NCBI RefSeq assembly: GCF_009696465.1
Contig: NZ_VULX01000017.1
Span: forward strand, 1-51,082
Length of the DNA: 51,082 nt
Source: Inconstantimicrobium porci
GTDB lineage: Bacteria; Bacillota; Clostridia; Clostridiales; Clostridiaceae
Reading direction: 5' to 3'
Shown here: positions 7,175 through 16,432 of the stretch, piece by piece
Numbering within the stretch: the first letter of the stretch is position 1
How the letters are laid out: every line of letters begins with the position of its first letter
Translations under genes and position numbers: made by a program
The notes under the pieces: model-generated
Told to the model about the DNA's origin: nothing
Databases searched by the model: none
What the model saw: only the letters and a program-made list of their open reading frames with translations

Positions 7175-7426
7175 GTGTATTTATCAGTAAAAGAAGTAAA
7201 GCCTTTAGATGGATATAAATTATTATTGACGTTCGAAAATGGTGAAGAAAGAATTTTTGATATGAAACCTTATTTAGAAAAGGGTATTTTTAAAGAACTA
7301 AAAGATAAGTCTTTATTTAATTCTGTGAAGATATCGTATGATTCAATTGTGTGGGAAAATGAAGCTGATATGGATCCGGAAATGTTATATGAAGATAGTG
7401 TTCCATATGGTATTATAAAACAATAG
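7175..7426 (+). CDS. DUF2442 protein
   Basis: 83 residues starting at GTG 7175 (AGGGGGG 5 nt upstream). The pattern VKEVKPLDGYKLLLTFENGE and FDMKPYLEKGIFKELKD, with a C-terminal WENEADMDPEMLYEDS, is typical of DUF2442. It is co-transcribed with the DUF4160 gene and closed by a terminator, so the two genes form a self-contained unit. Confidence 0.9.
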   Translation: MYLSVKEVKPLDGYKLLLTFENGEERIFDMKPYLEKGIFKELKDKSLFNSVKISYDSIVWENEADMDPEMLYEDSVPYGIIKQ

Positions 7427-7429
7427 GAC

Positions 7430-7467
7430 AAAAAAGCAGGGACTCAAATTGAGTTTCTGCTTTTTAT
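7430..7467 (+). terminator. terminator after DUF4160-DUF2442
   Basis: AAAAAGCAGGGACTC pairs with GAGTTTCTGCTTTTT around AAATT. The A-run and T-run flank the stem, so it can work in both directions. Confidence 0.85.
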
Positions 7468-7494
7468 TTATAGAGCGAATCACAATTGTGACAG

Positions 7495-8153
7495 CTTGCC
7501 TTTGAGAATTTGAAACATTTAGGGGAAGTGGACTGTTTCTCTCATGATAACAAGGCAGCTGGTTTTGCACCAAAGAAATATAAAGTGGAATTTAAGGAAG
7601 GTTCAATGCCTCCAGAGCTTATGGTGATGGACTGTATTAAAGCTGATAAATTAAAGCTTGATGATATTGCTACAAGTCAGATGTGGGATTTTTCAATATT
7701 GAAGGAACTGATGATATGTTAGTTGACTCTCTTGGCATGAGTACTTTATACCTTCCAGATGTTCAGTATCATTTCCATGGTGTTGACCCTAACTGGGTAG
7801 TAAATCATGCTTATAATCTTTTGTCATACATATATGATAACAATTCACGATTTCATAAGACTTGCAGAAGTAATTACAAAACAGCTTGGTAAAGTAGAAA
7901 TGTATTGCGTTGAGGAAGAAAGAAACTTTACAGTTGATGAACTTAAAGAGAACTTTGAAAGATTTGTAGACTTCATCACATTCAGAGTCAGGATATTTAT
8001 TATGCATCTCCAAACATATATCAGAATAATGAAAATCATAAAATTGGAGCTTTTTATGTACTTACAGAAGGATGCAAAACCATATATCCACTAAAAGCAG
8101 ATGGATTTCTTAATATCGACCAGATAAAAATTGATCAGGGTTTTATACAATAA
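7495..8153 (+). pseudogene. DUF4261 protein remnant, several frameshifts
   Basis: Pieces of one protein appear in successive frames: EVDCFSHDNKAAGFAPKKYK and GSMPPELMVMDCI (from about 7495), then GTDDMLVDSLGMSTLYLPDV and VDPNWVVNHAYNLLSYIYDN (7683 frame), then AEVITKQLGKVEMY and KENFERFVDFI, then NENHKIGAFYVLTEGCKTI to TAA 8151-8153. The second piece matches the DUF4261 pattern (LGM..L.LPD.Q.HF.G.DPN.V). No single frame is open and there is no start codon with a ribosome binding site. A short further fragment ending ETYKKFVHEFKI follows to about 8202. Confidence 0.7.
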
Positions 8154-8304
8154 AAATTGATGAAACATATAAGAAGTTTGTCCACGAGTTTAAAATTTAG
8201 ATAACGTATGTAGGTTGTTGAAATTAGTAAGCACAGCGAAACTAATTTCCTCCCTTACATTGCCAATGCAATTCAACCACCAAAACTAATACAATCACCA
8301 ACTT

Positions 8305-8764
8305 CAATACAACCACAACCCAAATCCGCCCGCCGAAGGCAACCCCTACTCGCGCAGCGAATTTCACTGCCACAGGCAATTTCACCCCTAACCTCAATAC
8401 AACCACCAACCTCAATCTCACCACTGCACCCAATCCAACCACATCCCCCAATCCGTCCGCCGAAGGCAATTAGTCTCGCGTAGCGAATTTCACTGCTGCA
8501 GGCAATTTCACCCCCAACCCCAATTCAACCACAACCTCAATCTCACCACCGCACTCAATACAACCACAACCCAAATCCGCCCGCCGAAGGCAACCCCTAC
8601 TCGCGCAGCGAATTTCACTGCCACAGGCAATTTCACCCCCAACCTCAATACAACCACCAACCTCAATCTCACCACTGCACCCAATCCAACCACATCCCCC
8701 AATCCGTCCGCCGAAGGCAATTAGTCTCGCGTAGCGAATTTCACTGCCGTAGGCAATTTCACTA
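8305..8764. repeat. C-rich direct repeat, two 209-bp units, period 251 bp
   Basis: Units 8305-8513 and 8556-8764 are nearly identical. They are C-rich on the plus strand, with motifs CCGCCGAAGGCAA, CGCGCAGCGAATTTCACTGC and AACCTCAATACAACCACC. The base composition is strikingly unlike the flanks. The long minus-strand ORFs that cross it are composition artefacts (Val/Leu/Gly-rich, no ribosome binding site). Just upstream, 8219-8248 is a hairpin GAAATTAGT/ACTAATTTC with GCACAGCGAA in its loop. No gene lies between 8203 and 8832. Confidence 0.75.
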
Positions 8765-8832
8765 CATACTTATGTCACTACCAATCTTTTTGTCATACTA
8801 TAAAACAGTAACTAATGAAAAGGAGCGATATT

Positions 8833-10350
8833 ATGTCAACTTTCGAGAAATTAAATAAAATAAACGGATTTGACTTCAAGAATCCAATTAACGCAAAGCA
8901 GAATAATTACGCATGGAGTATGGCGGAACTTGGAGATTATATTTATGTTGGTACAGGCAGAAATGTTCCATGGATAGTAACAAAATTATTATCACCAGAT
9001 GCTGAGGCTCCACTTCTTATAAGTACAACTAATCAAGATAATAATGCTGAAATATGGAGATATAAGAAGGATGGATCTCGTCCTTGGCAGAGAGTTTACA
9101 AGGCTAAAACTGAAGAACAGATAAATGGCTTCAGGTTCATGATTGTTCACGCAATGCCTAATTCAACTCCGGCATTATATGCTGCCTCATTATCATTTCA
9201 GGGTAGTGTAGCTATTTTAAAGAGTACAGATGGAAGCAACTGGACAAGGGTAGGGGGAGATATAAAAGGCACATCATCAAGGTCAATGGTTTCATTTAAT
9301 GGTATGTTATATGTAGCAGTGCTTGATGAAGCTATAGGTGGAAATATGCCTCTACTATATAGGAGCAAAGATCCTGAATTTTTTGATTTTGAGCTTGTGT
9401 TTGATCCTGAAGATTCAGATATTGATCCTGAAAAGAATCCTATTGGAGGAATTAATAATATAGTAGTTTTTAATAAGAAACTTTATGTATGTATAAGTAC
9501 AAGCCAGGGAATTGAAGTATGGAGATCAAATTCAGGCTATCCAAAGAAAAATGACTGGACACTAGTTGCTGATAAGGGATTTGGCGATGCACTGAATGAT
9601 AATGCTATGGCTGTAGGAGTATATAAAGATTATTTGTATGTAACTGCAACTAAGAAATTCCCACTTACTCTGCTTGTACCATTTGGTGCAGATATGATTA
9701 GAATAGATAAACTTGATAGATGGGAGTTAGTAGTAGGAGGTTTACCAATAATTCCTTCAAAACCTTCAACTGGTCGCAGAAATAAAGCTTTATCAGGTTA
9801 TGGTTCAGGTTTCTTCAATCCATTTAATGTTTATATATGGCAGGTGATGGAGTATAATGGCAATCTTCTTGCTGCAACATTCGACCATGGTACAAATATT
9901 GAGAATTTAAGAGATATAGTTCTGCTTAACAAGGAAATTATTATAGATAGATTTGATGAAGATGTCTATAAACTTTTAATAAAGATATATGATACTATCT
10001 TGTCATTGTTTAAGAAATTTCATTATCCAAAGGGATTTGATCTTTATGTTTCAAAGGATGGCATAAAATTTGAGCCTTTGAGTTTATCTGGAATTACCAC
10101 AAGCAATAATTATGGTGGACGTATCCTAATGGAAGGCTCAGAAGGGGAGCTTTATATTGGAACTGCAAATCCATTTGATGGCTGTGAGGTTTTAAGAGCA
10201 GATAAATGTGCATTTGAGCGTTATATGTACAACCATCGTAAAGTAAATTATGATGACAGTCTGTTCTTGTTTAAAAGAAGAGTAGAAATGATGTTGGAAG
10301 AACTTGTGATCCACATTAGAACAAAAGGTCTGCTGGAAGAAAAAAAATAA
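8833..10350 (+). CDS. predicted beta-propeller protein, unknown function
   Basis: 505 residues without signal peptide or membrane segment. Repeated strands of the kind LGDYIYVGTGR, FNGMLYVAV, FNKKLYVCIS, YKDYLYVTAT, YNGNLLAATF and SEGELYIGTA, each followed by a W-R/K segment (IWRYKK, VWRSNSG), suggest a kelch/sialidase-like propeller of about six to seven blades. The C-terminus (residues 470-505) is a charged helix. ATG 8833 has AAGGAG 8 nt upstream; the ATG at 8815 has none. The substrate is unknown. It is monocistronic, with a terminator after it. Confidence 0.75.
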   Translation: MSTFEKLNKINGFDFKNPINAKQNNYAWSMAELGDYIYVGTGRNVPWIVTKLLSPDAEAPLLISTTNQDNNAEIWRYKKDGSRPWQRVYKAKTEEQINGFRFMIVHAMPNSTPALYAASLSFQGSVAILKSTDGSNWTRVGGDIKGTSSRSMVSFNGMLYVAVLDEAIGGNMPLLYRSKDPEFFDFELVFDPEDSDIDPEKNPIGGINNIVVFNKKLYVCISTSQGIEVWRSNSGYPKKNDWTLVADKGFGDALNDNAMAVGVYKDYLYVTATKKFPLTLLVPFGADMIRIDKLDRWELVVGGLPIIPSKPSTGRRNKALSGYGSGFFNPFNVYIWQVMEYNGNLLAATFDHGTNIENLRDIVLLNKEIIIDRFDEDVYKLLIKIYDTILSLFKKFHYPKGFDLYVSKDGIKFEPLSLSGITTSNNYGGRILMEGSEGELYIGTANPFDGCEVLRADKCAFERYMYNHRKVNYDDSLFLFKRRVEMMLEELVIHIRTKGLLEEKK

Positions 10351-10389
10351 TAAACTGTTTGAAATCACTTGTCCATTAGATAAGTAAAT

Positions 10390-10429
10390 AAAAAGGACAC
10401 GCTATATAATATTAAAGCGTGTCTTTTTT
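10390..10429. terminator. bidirectional terminator
   Basis: AAAAGGACACGCT pairs with AGCGTGTCTTTTTT around a 13-nt loop. It stands between the propeller gene and the convergent membrane-protein gene and can serve both. Confidence 0.85.
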
Positions 10430-10538
10430 GCTGTTTTAAACTGAATTTCTAACTCATTTTCTCATTGTCTTGTTTGAATATGTACTTCTTTTCTTCAAGC
10501 TCTTTAATCCTGATTTCTTCTTTTAATACATCCTCTTC

Positions 10539-10865
10539 CTATTTTTCTAGGTCCTTCTCGTACTGTTCTAAAGCTTCAATATATGAATGTGAAATTTCAG
10601 TTGATTTCTTAGCTATTTTAATAAACGTGATTAAAGCAGTGGCTGCTAAAGTCATCACACTATAAAATATAAACAGCGATTTTGTAGTACGAGCAGGCTT
10701 AAAAGCAATGTAGCAAAGCCATATACCGTAAACGCTCCCTGGCAGAATAAATGATTTAAACAGTATATTAAAAAATTCTCCTGCTGAATTAATAGCTGAT
10801 TTTCTTATTGGTTTATTTGGCTTTTTGATCTCAGGACACTGCATTATTTTATTAATGTCGTCCAT
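10539..10865 (-). CDS. small membrane protein with coiled-coil tail, possibly cut by a stop codon
   Basis: 108 residues from ATG 10865 (GGGGAG 7 nt upstream). Two hydrophobic segments are seen (about 36-54 and 64-84), then a charged helix SYIEALEQYEKDLEK that stops at TAG 10539. The frame stays open after this TAG for 29 more codons in the same coiled-coil style (EEDVLKEEIRIKELEEKKYI and onward) to a second stop at 10449. A nonsense mutation, or a sequencing error, in a 138-residue protein is likely. No family recognised. Confidence 0.6.
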   Translation of the reverse strand: MDDINKIMQCPEIKKPNKPIRKSAINSAGEFFNILFKSFILPGSVYGIWLCYIAFKPARTTKSLFIFYSVMTLAATALITFIKIAKKSTEISHSYIEALEQYEKDLEK

Positions 10866-11048
10866 ATGTATCTCCCCTTGTAAAGAATGATTTTTATATT
10901 AAAAATAACTTGAAAGAGATAAATGTACTCCATAAAAAATACACACAGTATTCATTTTATTTTCGTAAGGTTTGAAGAAATATTTAATTTTTATGAGTAG
11001 TTCGTAGAATTTTTATAATTATATTTTATTTTTCATCTAAAGACGGTA

Positions 11049-11110
11049 TTGACAATAAAAAATAAAGTGATAATATTTTACTTATAAAAAGCAAATGCAA
11101 ATCATTTGCA
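11049..11110 (+). promoter_or_regulatory. promoter and palindromic operator (Zur candidate)
   Basis: TTGACA (11049-11054), 16-nt spacer and TAATAT (11071-11076) make a good promoter. Just downstream, 11096-11110 is a perfect palindrome, TGCAAAT-C-ATTTGCA, placed where a repressor would block transcription of rpsN and rpmG. In Firmicutes, paralogous zinc-free S14 and L33 genes are commonly under Zur, so a Zur (or other Fur-family) site is the natural reading. The exact Zur motif in Clostridium is not something I can confirm here. Confidence 0.6.
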
Positions 11111-11127
11111 AACTTTAAGGAGGACAT

Positions 11128-11397
11128 ATGGCAAAAAAATCAAAAATAATAAAACATCAGAAACAACTTGAAACTGTTAAGAGATATGCGGAAATCAGAA
11201 AAAAGTTAAAAGAAGCAGGAGATTATGAAGGGCTTAGAAAGCTTCCAAGAGATTCATCTCCAGTAAGAATTCATAATAGATGTTCTGTAACAGGAAGACC
11301 ACATGGTTACCTTAGAAAATATAAAGTTTCAAGAATTGTATTCAGAGAAATGGCTTATAAAGGGGAAATACCTGGCTGCAAAAAAGCAAGCTGGTAA
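11128..11397 (+). CDS. rpsN: 30S ribosomal protein S14, zinc-independent type
   Basis: 89 residues, [20 protein letters not shown] and [20 protein letters not shown]. The length and the lack of CxxC pairs identify the long, cysteine-poor (C-minus) S14 rather than the 61-residue zinc-ribbon form of the main ribosomal operon. It binds 16S rRNA in the head of the small subunit and can replace the zinc form when zinc is short. AAGGAGG precedes the ATG. It is followed after 26 bp by rpmG, in the same transcript. Confidence 0.92.
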   Translation: MAKKSKIIKHQKQLETVKRYAEIRKKLKEAGDYEGLRKLPRDSSPVRIHNRCSVTGRPHGYLRKYKVSRIVFREMAYKGEIPGCKKASW

Positions 11398-11423
11398 TAA
11401 TAAAGATATAGGAGATTATTAAA

Positions 11424-11573
11424 ATGAGGGAAATAATAACATTAGAATGTACTGAGTGTCATGACAGGAATTACACAATGACAAAAAACAAGAAACTTCA
11501 TCCAGAAAGGATAGAACTTAAAAAATATTGTCCACGTTTAAGAAAATACACTATTCATCGTGAGACTAAGTAG
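11424..11573 (+). CDS. rpmG: 50S ribosomal protein L33, zinc-ribbon lost
   Basis: 49 residues, too short for a default ORF cut-off. [20 protein letters not shown] followed by [20 protein letters not shown] is L33. The first CxxC (CTEC) is present, but the second pair is broken (CPRL instead of CPxC), so a zinc ion is probably not held as in the standard form. An AGGAG site precedes it. Its pairing with a C-minus S14 and a palindromic operator supports a reserve set of ribosomal proteins for zinc limitation. Confidence 0.9.
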   Translation: MREIITLECTECHDRNYTMTKNKKLHPERIELKKYCPRLRKYTIHRETK

Positions 11574-11588
11574 TATTAGAAAAAGTCA

Positions 11589-11636
11589 AAAGGCAGGCTA
11601 TATTATAAGTGATTTATAGTATAGCCTGCCTTTTTA
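11589..11636 (+). terminator. terminator after rpmG
   Basis: AAGGCAGGCTATA pairs with TATAGCCTGCC (one bulge), followed by TTTTT. Confidence 0.85.
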
Positions 11637-11737
11637 TATAGTAAAATCGTATTAATTTATTCTGTAATATTTGTTATAATTGTATAATATGTTGATTTTA
11701 TGGTTATTCAGTTAAAAAGAAGAAGTGAGGTTGGATG

Positions 11738-13445
11738 ATGAATTATTGGAGAGTACTGGGCATAAGGCCTACTAAGGACAAGATGGCAATAAAGGAAGCA
11801 TACATGGAAAAGTTGTCACAGATTAATCCTGAAGATGATGAGGAAGGATTTAAAGAAGCTTTTTGCTTTACATATAAATCATCCTTATCAGGAAACACTT
11901 AAAATGAGATTTCTTTCAGATGAAAAAGATAGGCTGGAAGAAGCAGAAAAGCTTTATAAAGAAGTGCTTGAAATAAATCCTGATGATTATAATTCATCAA
12001 TTGGAGTTGCAGACTGCTGCTTATACATGGACAAGCTAGAAGAAGCTAAAGAGTTATATATTGCTCTTATTAGAAGAAATGCATACGACAATTATGTAAG
12101 AAATCAGATTATGAATGTTAACGAAAAGCTTATAGAATATTATAAGCAGGAAGACAAGCATGACACTATAAGTATTTTTAAGAGGGCTTGGTGTCTTTTT
12201 GAGAACTTCCGCTATCAGGAAATAATTGATCTTACTGAGGGCATGACTGTTGAGGAAGAAAATGAAAACCAGTATTGTGAGCTGCTTGGCAAGACTTATG
12301 CAGGTTTAAAGCAGTATGAAAAATCTATCGAGTATTTTAAACAGTGGAGTGATAAACTGGAAAAAGAAACTGATGAGAACGAAGATAGAGATTATAACTT
12401 AAATTATCTTTACAGTGAGATTGGAAACCAGTATAAAAAACTTGAAAGATATGATGAAGCTTTAGAATATTATGATAAAGCATTAGCCATAAACGAAGAT
12501 GATGTAGATGTATTAAATTCTAAGGGTAATGTTCTTTTGTTAACTGGTAGATATGAAGAGAGTCTAAACATATTGGAAAGAGGATTAGAGATTGATGGTA
12601 ATTTTTATTCCCTTTATATAAATAAATGTAAGGTATTATTAGAGCTTGGCTATGATGGTGATGCTTTAGATGATGCCATAAGAGCACAGAATATTTATCC
12701 TTATAATCCAGAATGTTATCTGCTGCAGATGAAGCTTTACAATAGACATGGGGAAAGTGATAATGCACTTCAGGTTTATGAAACTGCTGTTAAATACTTC
12801 AAAAAAGCAATAGATAATATGGGAAATGAGCCTTATAAGGTATTCTTTAACAATATAGCCAGGTGCTACAGAAGGCTTAAGAAATATGAAGAGGCTATAA
12901 AGTATTATGATAAAGAATTAGAAATTTTTGGAGGAGATTTTGATTTATACGATAAAAAAGCAGGAGTCTATGTTCTGATGGATAAATATCAGGATGCCAT
13001 AGATATTTATTTAGAGTGTCTTGATGTTGAAGGCATTGATCCTGTTGATGTGTATGATAATATAGGTGACATATATAAGGATGATATTAAAGATTATAAT
13101 GAAGCGATAAAGTGGTACAAGATGGCGATAAAGTTAGAACCAGAACATCGTTACGAATACAGAAAGATAGGTATTGCGTATTATAAGAAGAAGAAATATA
13201 AGACAGCAATTAAATTTTATAAAAAGCAGCTTGAATTTGATGAACATGCATATACTTATGTAAAGATGGGTGAAGCTTATAAAGAATTGCATAATGCAGT
13301 TAAAGCAAAGGAAAATTATCAAAAAGCATTAGATCTTTATAAAAATATAAAATATCCAGATGCATCTCATTATACTGAAATGGCTAAATGCAGCAAGGAA
13401 CTACTAATAGTCTTGTGTCTTATTTTACAGAGGATGGAGCAGTAA
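11738..13445 (+). pseudogene. J-domain/TPR co-chaperone, 1-nt frameshift
   Basis: The N-terminus MNYWRVLGIRPTKDKMAIKE and QINPEDDEEGFKEAF (from ATG 11738) is the J-like domain of a Clostridium family of TPR proteins; the HPD position reads NPED. Frame is lost in the T5 run 11860-11864. Removing one T restores EAFALHINHPYQETLK and links it to the long TPR frame (11835-13445), which carries about eight TPR units such as AEKLYKEVLEINPDD, ALEYYDKALAINEDD and AIKWYKMAIKLEPEH. The 3' end is also abnormal: after AKCSKEL the frame runs into the Hsp70 gene. It is a co-chaperone for the Hsp70 next to it. It may be a real mutation or a homopolymer sequencing error. Confidence 0.8.
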
Positions 13446-15061
13446 TAATCCCCAACAGACTTGGTGAAAATTTAACTCCCTCTGTTGTGAGCATAGATGA
13501 GGAAACTGAAGAAATATATGTTGGAAAAATTGCTAAGGAGAGAATGATAACTCATCCTGAATTAAGTGCAGGAGTTTTCAAAAGAAGCATGGGTACTGAA
13601 AAGAAATTCACTTTAGGTAAAAAAGAGTTTCTTGCAGAAGAGCTGTCATCTTTTGTTCTTCGCTCATTAAAGGAAGATGCTGAAAAATATTTGGGACAAC
13701 CTGTAGAAGAGGCAGTAATCAGTGTGCCTGCTTACTTTAATGATGAGCAGAGAAAAGCTACTGTGCGAGCTGGCAAGCTTGCAGGTCTTAAAGTTGAAAG
13801 AATGATTAATAAGCCAACAGCTGCTGCCATAGCATATGGACTTCACCACAGAAAGTTAAACACTAAGTTTTTAGTGTTTGACCTTGGTGGTGGAACTTTT
13901 GATGTTTCAATCCTTGAGTTATATAAAAATATTATGGAGGTAAGAGCTGTCGCCGGAGATAACTTCTTAGGCGGCGAAGATTTTACCGATGTTTTAGCAA
14001 ATCTTTTTATTAATAATAATAAGCTTGAATTTGCTGAATCTGATAATAAGGCTGCTGCTCTTGTAAAAAAACAGGCAGAGGCTACTAAGAAAAACTTCTT
14101 TGAAAATAAAAGCGTTACTATGAAGTGCAAGATTGATGATAAAGTTATTGAAGAAGAAATCAATCTTGATGATTATGAAAAGTCATGCGAGATGCTACTT
14201 ATGAGAATAAGAAAACCAATAGAAAGAGCTCTTAAGGATGCTTCAATCAAGGTAAAAGATATTGATGAAATAATTCTTGTAGGTGGAGCAACTAAACTGC
14301 CTATAGTTAGAAGCTTTGTGGCCAAGCTGTTTGGAAGACTGCCAAATACTAATATAAATCCAGATGAAGCTGTTGCTCTTGGTGCATCTGTACAGGCAGC
14401 AATGAAGGAGCGTAATCAGCTTATTAAGGAGATTGTTCTGACAGATGTCTGTCCATATACTCTTGGAACTAATGTTTCAGTTAAGAGACAGAATGATTAT
14501 TATGAATCAGGTCACTTCTTTCCAATCATTGATAGAAATACAGTTATTCCTGTAAGCAGAACTGAAAGGCTTTATACTCTTTATGATAATCAGAGCAAGA
14601 TTAATGTGGAGATTCTACAGGGTGAAAGCAGGTTTGCTAAAAACAATCTTCTGCTTGGTGAGCTTACTGTTGATGTGCCAAAGAAACCAGCAGGAGAAGA
14701 AGCAATTGATGTTACATATACTTATGATATAAATTCAATCTTAGAGGTAGAAGTAACTGTTGTTTCAACTGGTGACAAGAAGCGTATTGTGATTCAGAAA
14801 AATAAAGGCAGCATGACTGATGAAGAGGTGGAAAACAGGCTTAAAGAGTTAAGCGAGCTGAAGATTCACCCAAGAGACAGAGAAGAAAATAAACTGCTTC
14901 TTGCAAGAGGCGAACGCCTTTATGAAGAAAGTGTAGGACAGAGGAGAGAAGAAATCGACTCCTGCCTTAGAAAATTTGAAGATATCTTAGATACACAGGA
15001 CAGAGTTCTTATAGAACAAGCATATAAAGAAGTAAAAGAGAGATCTGCTCCTTCGTATTGA
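13388..15061 (+). CDS. Hsp70 (HscC-like), N-terminal residues lost
   Basis: 557 residues. It has the Hsp70 motifs [15 protein letters not shown] (phosphate 2), [24 protein letters not shown] and [14 protein letters not shown] (adenosine), and a short C-terminal domain as in HscC-type proteins. The protein should start with the strand and loop GIDLGTTNS; here only [14 protein letters not shown] remains after MQQ, so the first ten or so residues, including the phosphate-1 Asp, are gone. The gene start lies inside the last codons of the TPR gene in another frame, with no good ribosome binding site. One deletion probably fused the two genes. ATPase function is doubtful. Confidence 0.8.
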   Translation: MQQGTTNSLVSYFTEDGAVIIPNRLGENLTPSVVSIDEETEEIYVGKIAKERMITHPELSAGVFKRSMGTEKKFTLGKKEFLAEELSSFVLRSLKEDAEKYLGQPVEEAVISVPAYFNDEQRKATVRAGKLAGLKVERMINKPTAAAIAYGLHHRKLNTKFLVFDLGGGTFDVSILELYKNIMEVRAVAGDNFLGGEDFTDVLANLFINNNKLEFAESDNKAAALVKKQAEATKKNFFENKSVTMKCKIDDKVIEEEINLDDYEKSCEMLLMRIRKPIERALKDASIKVKDIDEIILVGGATKLPIVRSFVAKLFGRLPNTNINPDEAVALGASVQAAMKERNQLIKEIVLTDVCPYTLGTNVSVKRQNDYYESGHFFPIIDRNTVIPVSRTERLYTLYDNQSKINVEILQGESRFAKNNLLLGELTVDVPKKPAGEEAIDVTYTYDINSILEVEVTVVSTGDKKRIVIQKNKGSMTDEEVENRLKELSELKIHPRDREENKLLLARGERLYEESVGQRREEIDSCLRKFEDILDTQDRVLIEQAYKEVKERSAPSY

Positions 15062-15147
15062 CGTAGTTAAACATATTAAATAAATTACCTTAAATAGTCA
15101 CAATATATTAAGTTTGTGCATATTTTTTTGTAGGAGGCGATTATATA

Positions 15148-16143
15148 ATGATAAAAGGTATTGATGTGAGTTCTCATAATGCAGGGTTTAATTATGCCAG
15201 TGCGAAGGCACAGGGATTTGAATACTGCTATATAAAAGCGACAGAAGGAAAATCTTATATTAATCCAGAGATGGATGCTCAATATACTATGGCTAAAAAG
15301 AATGGGTTTAAGGTAGGATTTTATCATTACTGTAATGATAATAGTTCTGCTGAAATTCAGGCTGACTTCTTTAATAGTGTGATAAAAAAGTATGATCAGG
15401 ATTTGATGCCATGTCTTGATATAGAAACAAATATGTCAAATCCTACTGACTTTACAGAACGATTTATTCAGCGTCTTGGAGGAAAAGACAGGGCTATTAT
15501 CTACACTGGTTTATATTATTATCGTCAGTATATTAATACTAATGGCTACAAAATATGGGTCGCAGCTTATGGACAGTCAAAACCATCTATGAGAGATAAT
15601 AATATGGTTGGATGGCAGTATACAGACAGTGGAATAAATGGAAGGACAGATTTAAGCGAATGGTATGGTGATATTTTGATTAAGAAAGAAACACCTACAG
15701 ATCAAAGAACAGAGACTGATACAATTAGTAATGGAATTGTGACTGCAAGCGTACTAAATGTAAGAGATGGTGCTGGCATGAATTATCCAGTAATAGGACA
15801 GCTTACAAAAGGTACTAATGTAAGAATAAGCAGTCTATATAGTACAACATCATGGTATTCCATATACTATGGACAGCATGGTGGTTTTGTGAGCAAACAG
15901 TATGTTTCATTATCAAATAATAATTCAAATAATTCAGAGAGTTCAGGCATAATACAGATTGAAATAACAGCTAATGCGTTAAATGTGCGCGAAAAACCAA
16001 CTACTAATTCTGCCATACTAGGAGTAGTTTACAAAACTCATTTTATGAGGGCAAATTTATTATATTCAACTGAAGACTGGTACAGCGTTTATTATGGAGA
16101 ACATGGTGGATTTGTAGCTAAAAAGTATTGCAGAGTAATATAA
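15148..16143 (+). CDS. GH25 lysozyme (muramidase) with two SH3 domains
   Basis: 331 residues. The GH25 domain (1 to about 180) starts MIKGIDVSSHNAGFNYASAK, with KATEG, GFYHYC, PCLDIET (catalytic Asp/Glu) and VGWQYTDSG. Two bacterial SH3 domains follow (about 190-255 and 268-331), each with LNVRDGAG/LNVREKPT and a GGFVSKQY/GGFVAKKY end; they bind the cell wall. It cuts beta-1,4 bonds between N-acetylmuramic acid and N-acetylglucosamine. There is no signal peptide, as in Clostridium autolytic lysozymes and phage endolysins. AGGAGG precedes the start. It could be an autolysin or a phage-derived gene; no other phage gene is nearby. Confidence 0.92.
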   Translation: MIKGIDVSSHNAGFNYASAKAQGFEYCYIKATEGKSYINPEMDAQYTMAKKNGFKVGFYHYCNDNSSAEIQADFFNSVIKKYDQDLMPCLDIETNMSNPTDFTERFIQRLGGKDRAIIYTGLYYYRQYINTNGYKIWVAAYGQSKPSMRDNNMVGWQYTDSGINGRTDLSEWYGDILIKKETPTDQRTETDTISNGIVTASVLNVRDGAGMNYPVIGQLTKGTNVRISSLYSTTSWYSIYYGQHGGFVSKQYVSLSNNNSNNSESSGIIQIEITANALNVREKPTTNSAILGVVYKTHFMRANLLYSTEDWYSVYYGEHGGFVAKKYCRVI

Positions 16144-16153
16144 TTAGTATACT

Positions 16154-16426
16154 TTATTCCCCAAACTTGTACCCAACGCCCCAGACTGTTTTGATGTACT
16201 GGGGTTTTTTATTATTACTTTCGATTTTGTCCCTAAGGTTTCTGATATGTACCATAACTGTGTTGTTGACATCGAAGTCTTCTTCGCCCCATATCTTATC
16301 GTAGATTTTCTCAGTTGAGAAGACCATGCCTTTGTTTACCATAAGAAGATTTAGTATTTTGAATTCTGTAGGGGTAAGGCGTATATCTTTTTCATCATCC
16401 ACAATTAAAACAGTTTTCTTATCCAT
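16154..16426 (-). pseudogene. OmpR-family response regulator lacking its receiver
   Basis: 90 residues. Only the first beta strand of the receiver is left (KKTVLIVDDEKDI), joined in frame to the DNA-binding winged helix (RLTPTEFKILNLL ... WGEEDFDVNNTVMVHIRNLR ... TVWGVGYKF). A normal protein has about 230 residues, so about 130 including the phosphoacceptor Asp are missing. Start and ribosome binding site (AAGGGGG) are intact, so a free DNA-binding domain could still be made. It follows the equally damaged kinase gene. Confidence 0.85.
16179..16210 (+). terminator. possible terminator for the lysozyme gene
   Basis: CCCCAG (16179-16184) and CTGGGG (16199-16204) are followed by TTTTTT on the plus strand. 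The stem is only 6 bp and lies within the convergent response-regulator remnant, whose codons also constrain it. Confidence 0.35.
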
Positions 16427-16432
16427 AAAATT

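Noticed and set aside
8242-8720. Two minus-strand ORFs with identical 50-residue starts
   Set aside because: Both are translations of the C-rich direct repeat; Val/Leu/Gly-rich, non-standard starts, no ribosome binding site.
15148-16143. A prophage around the GH25 lysozyme
   Set aside because: No integrase, holin, capsid or tail gene lies on either side; Clostridium chromosomes carry such lysozymes on their own.
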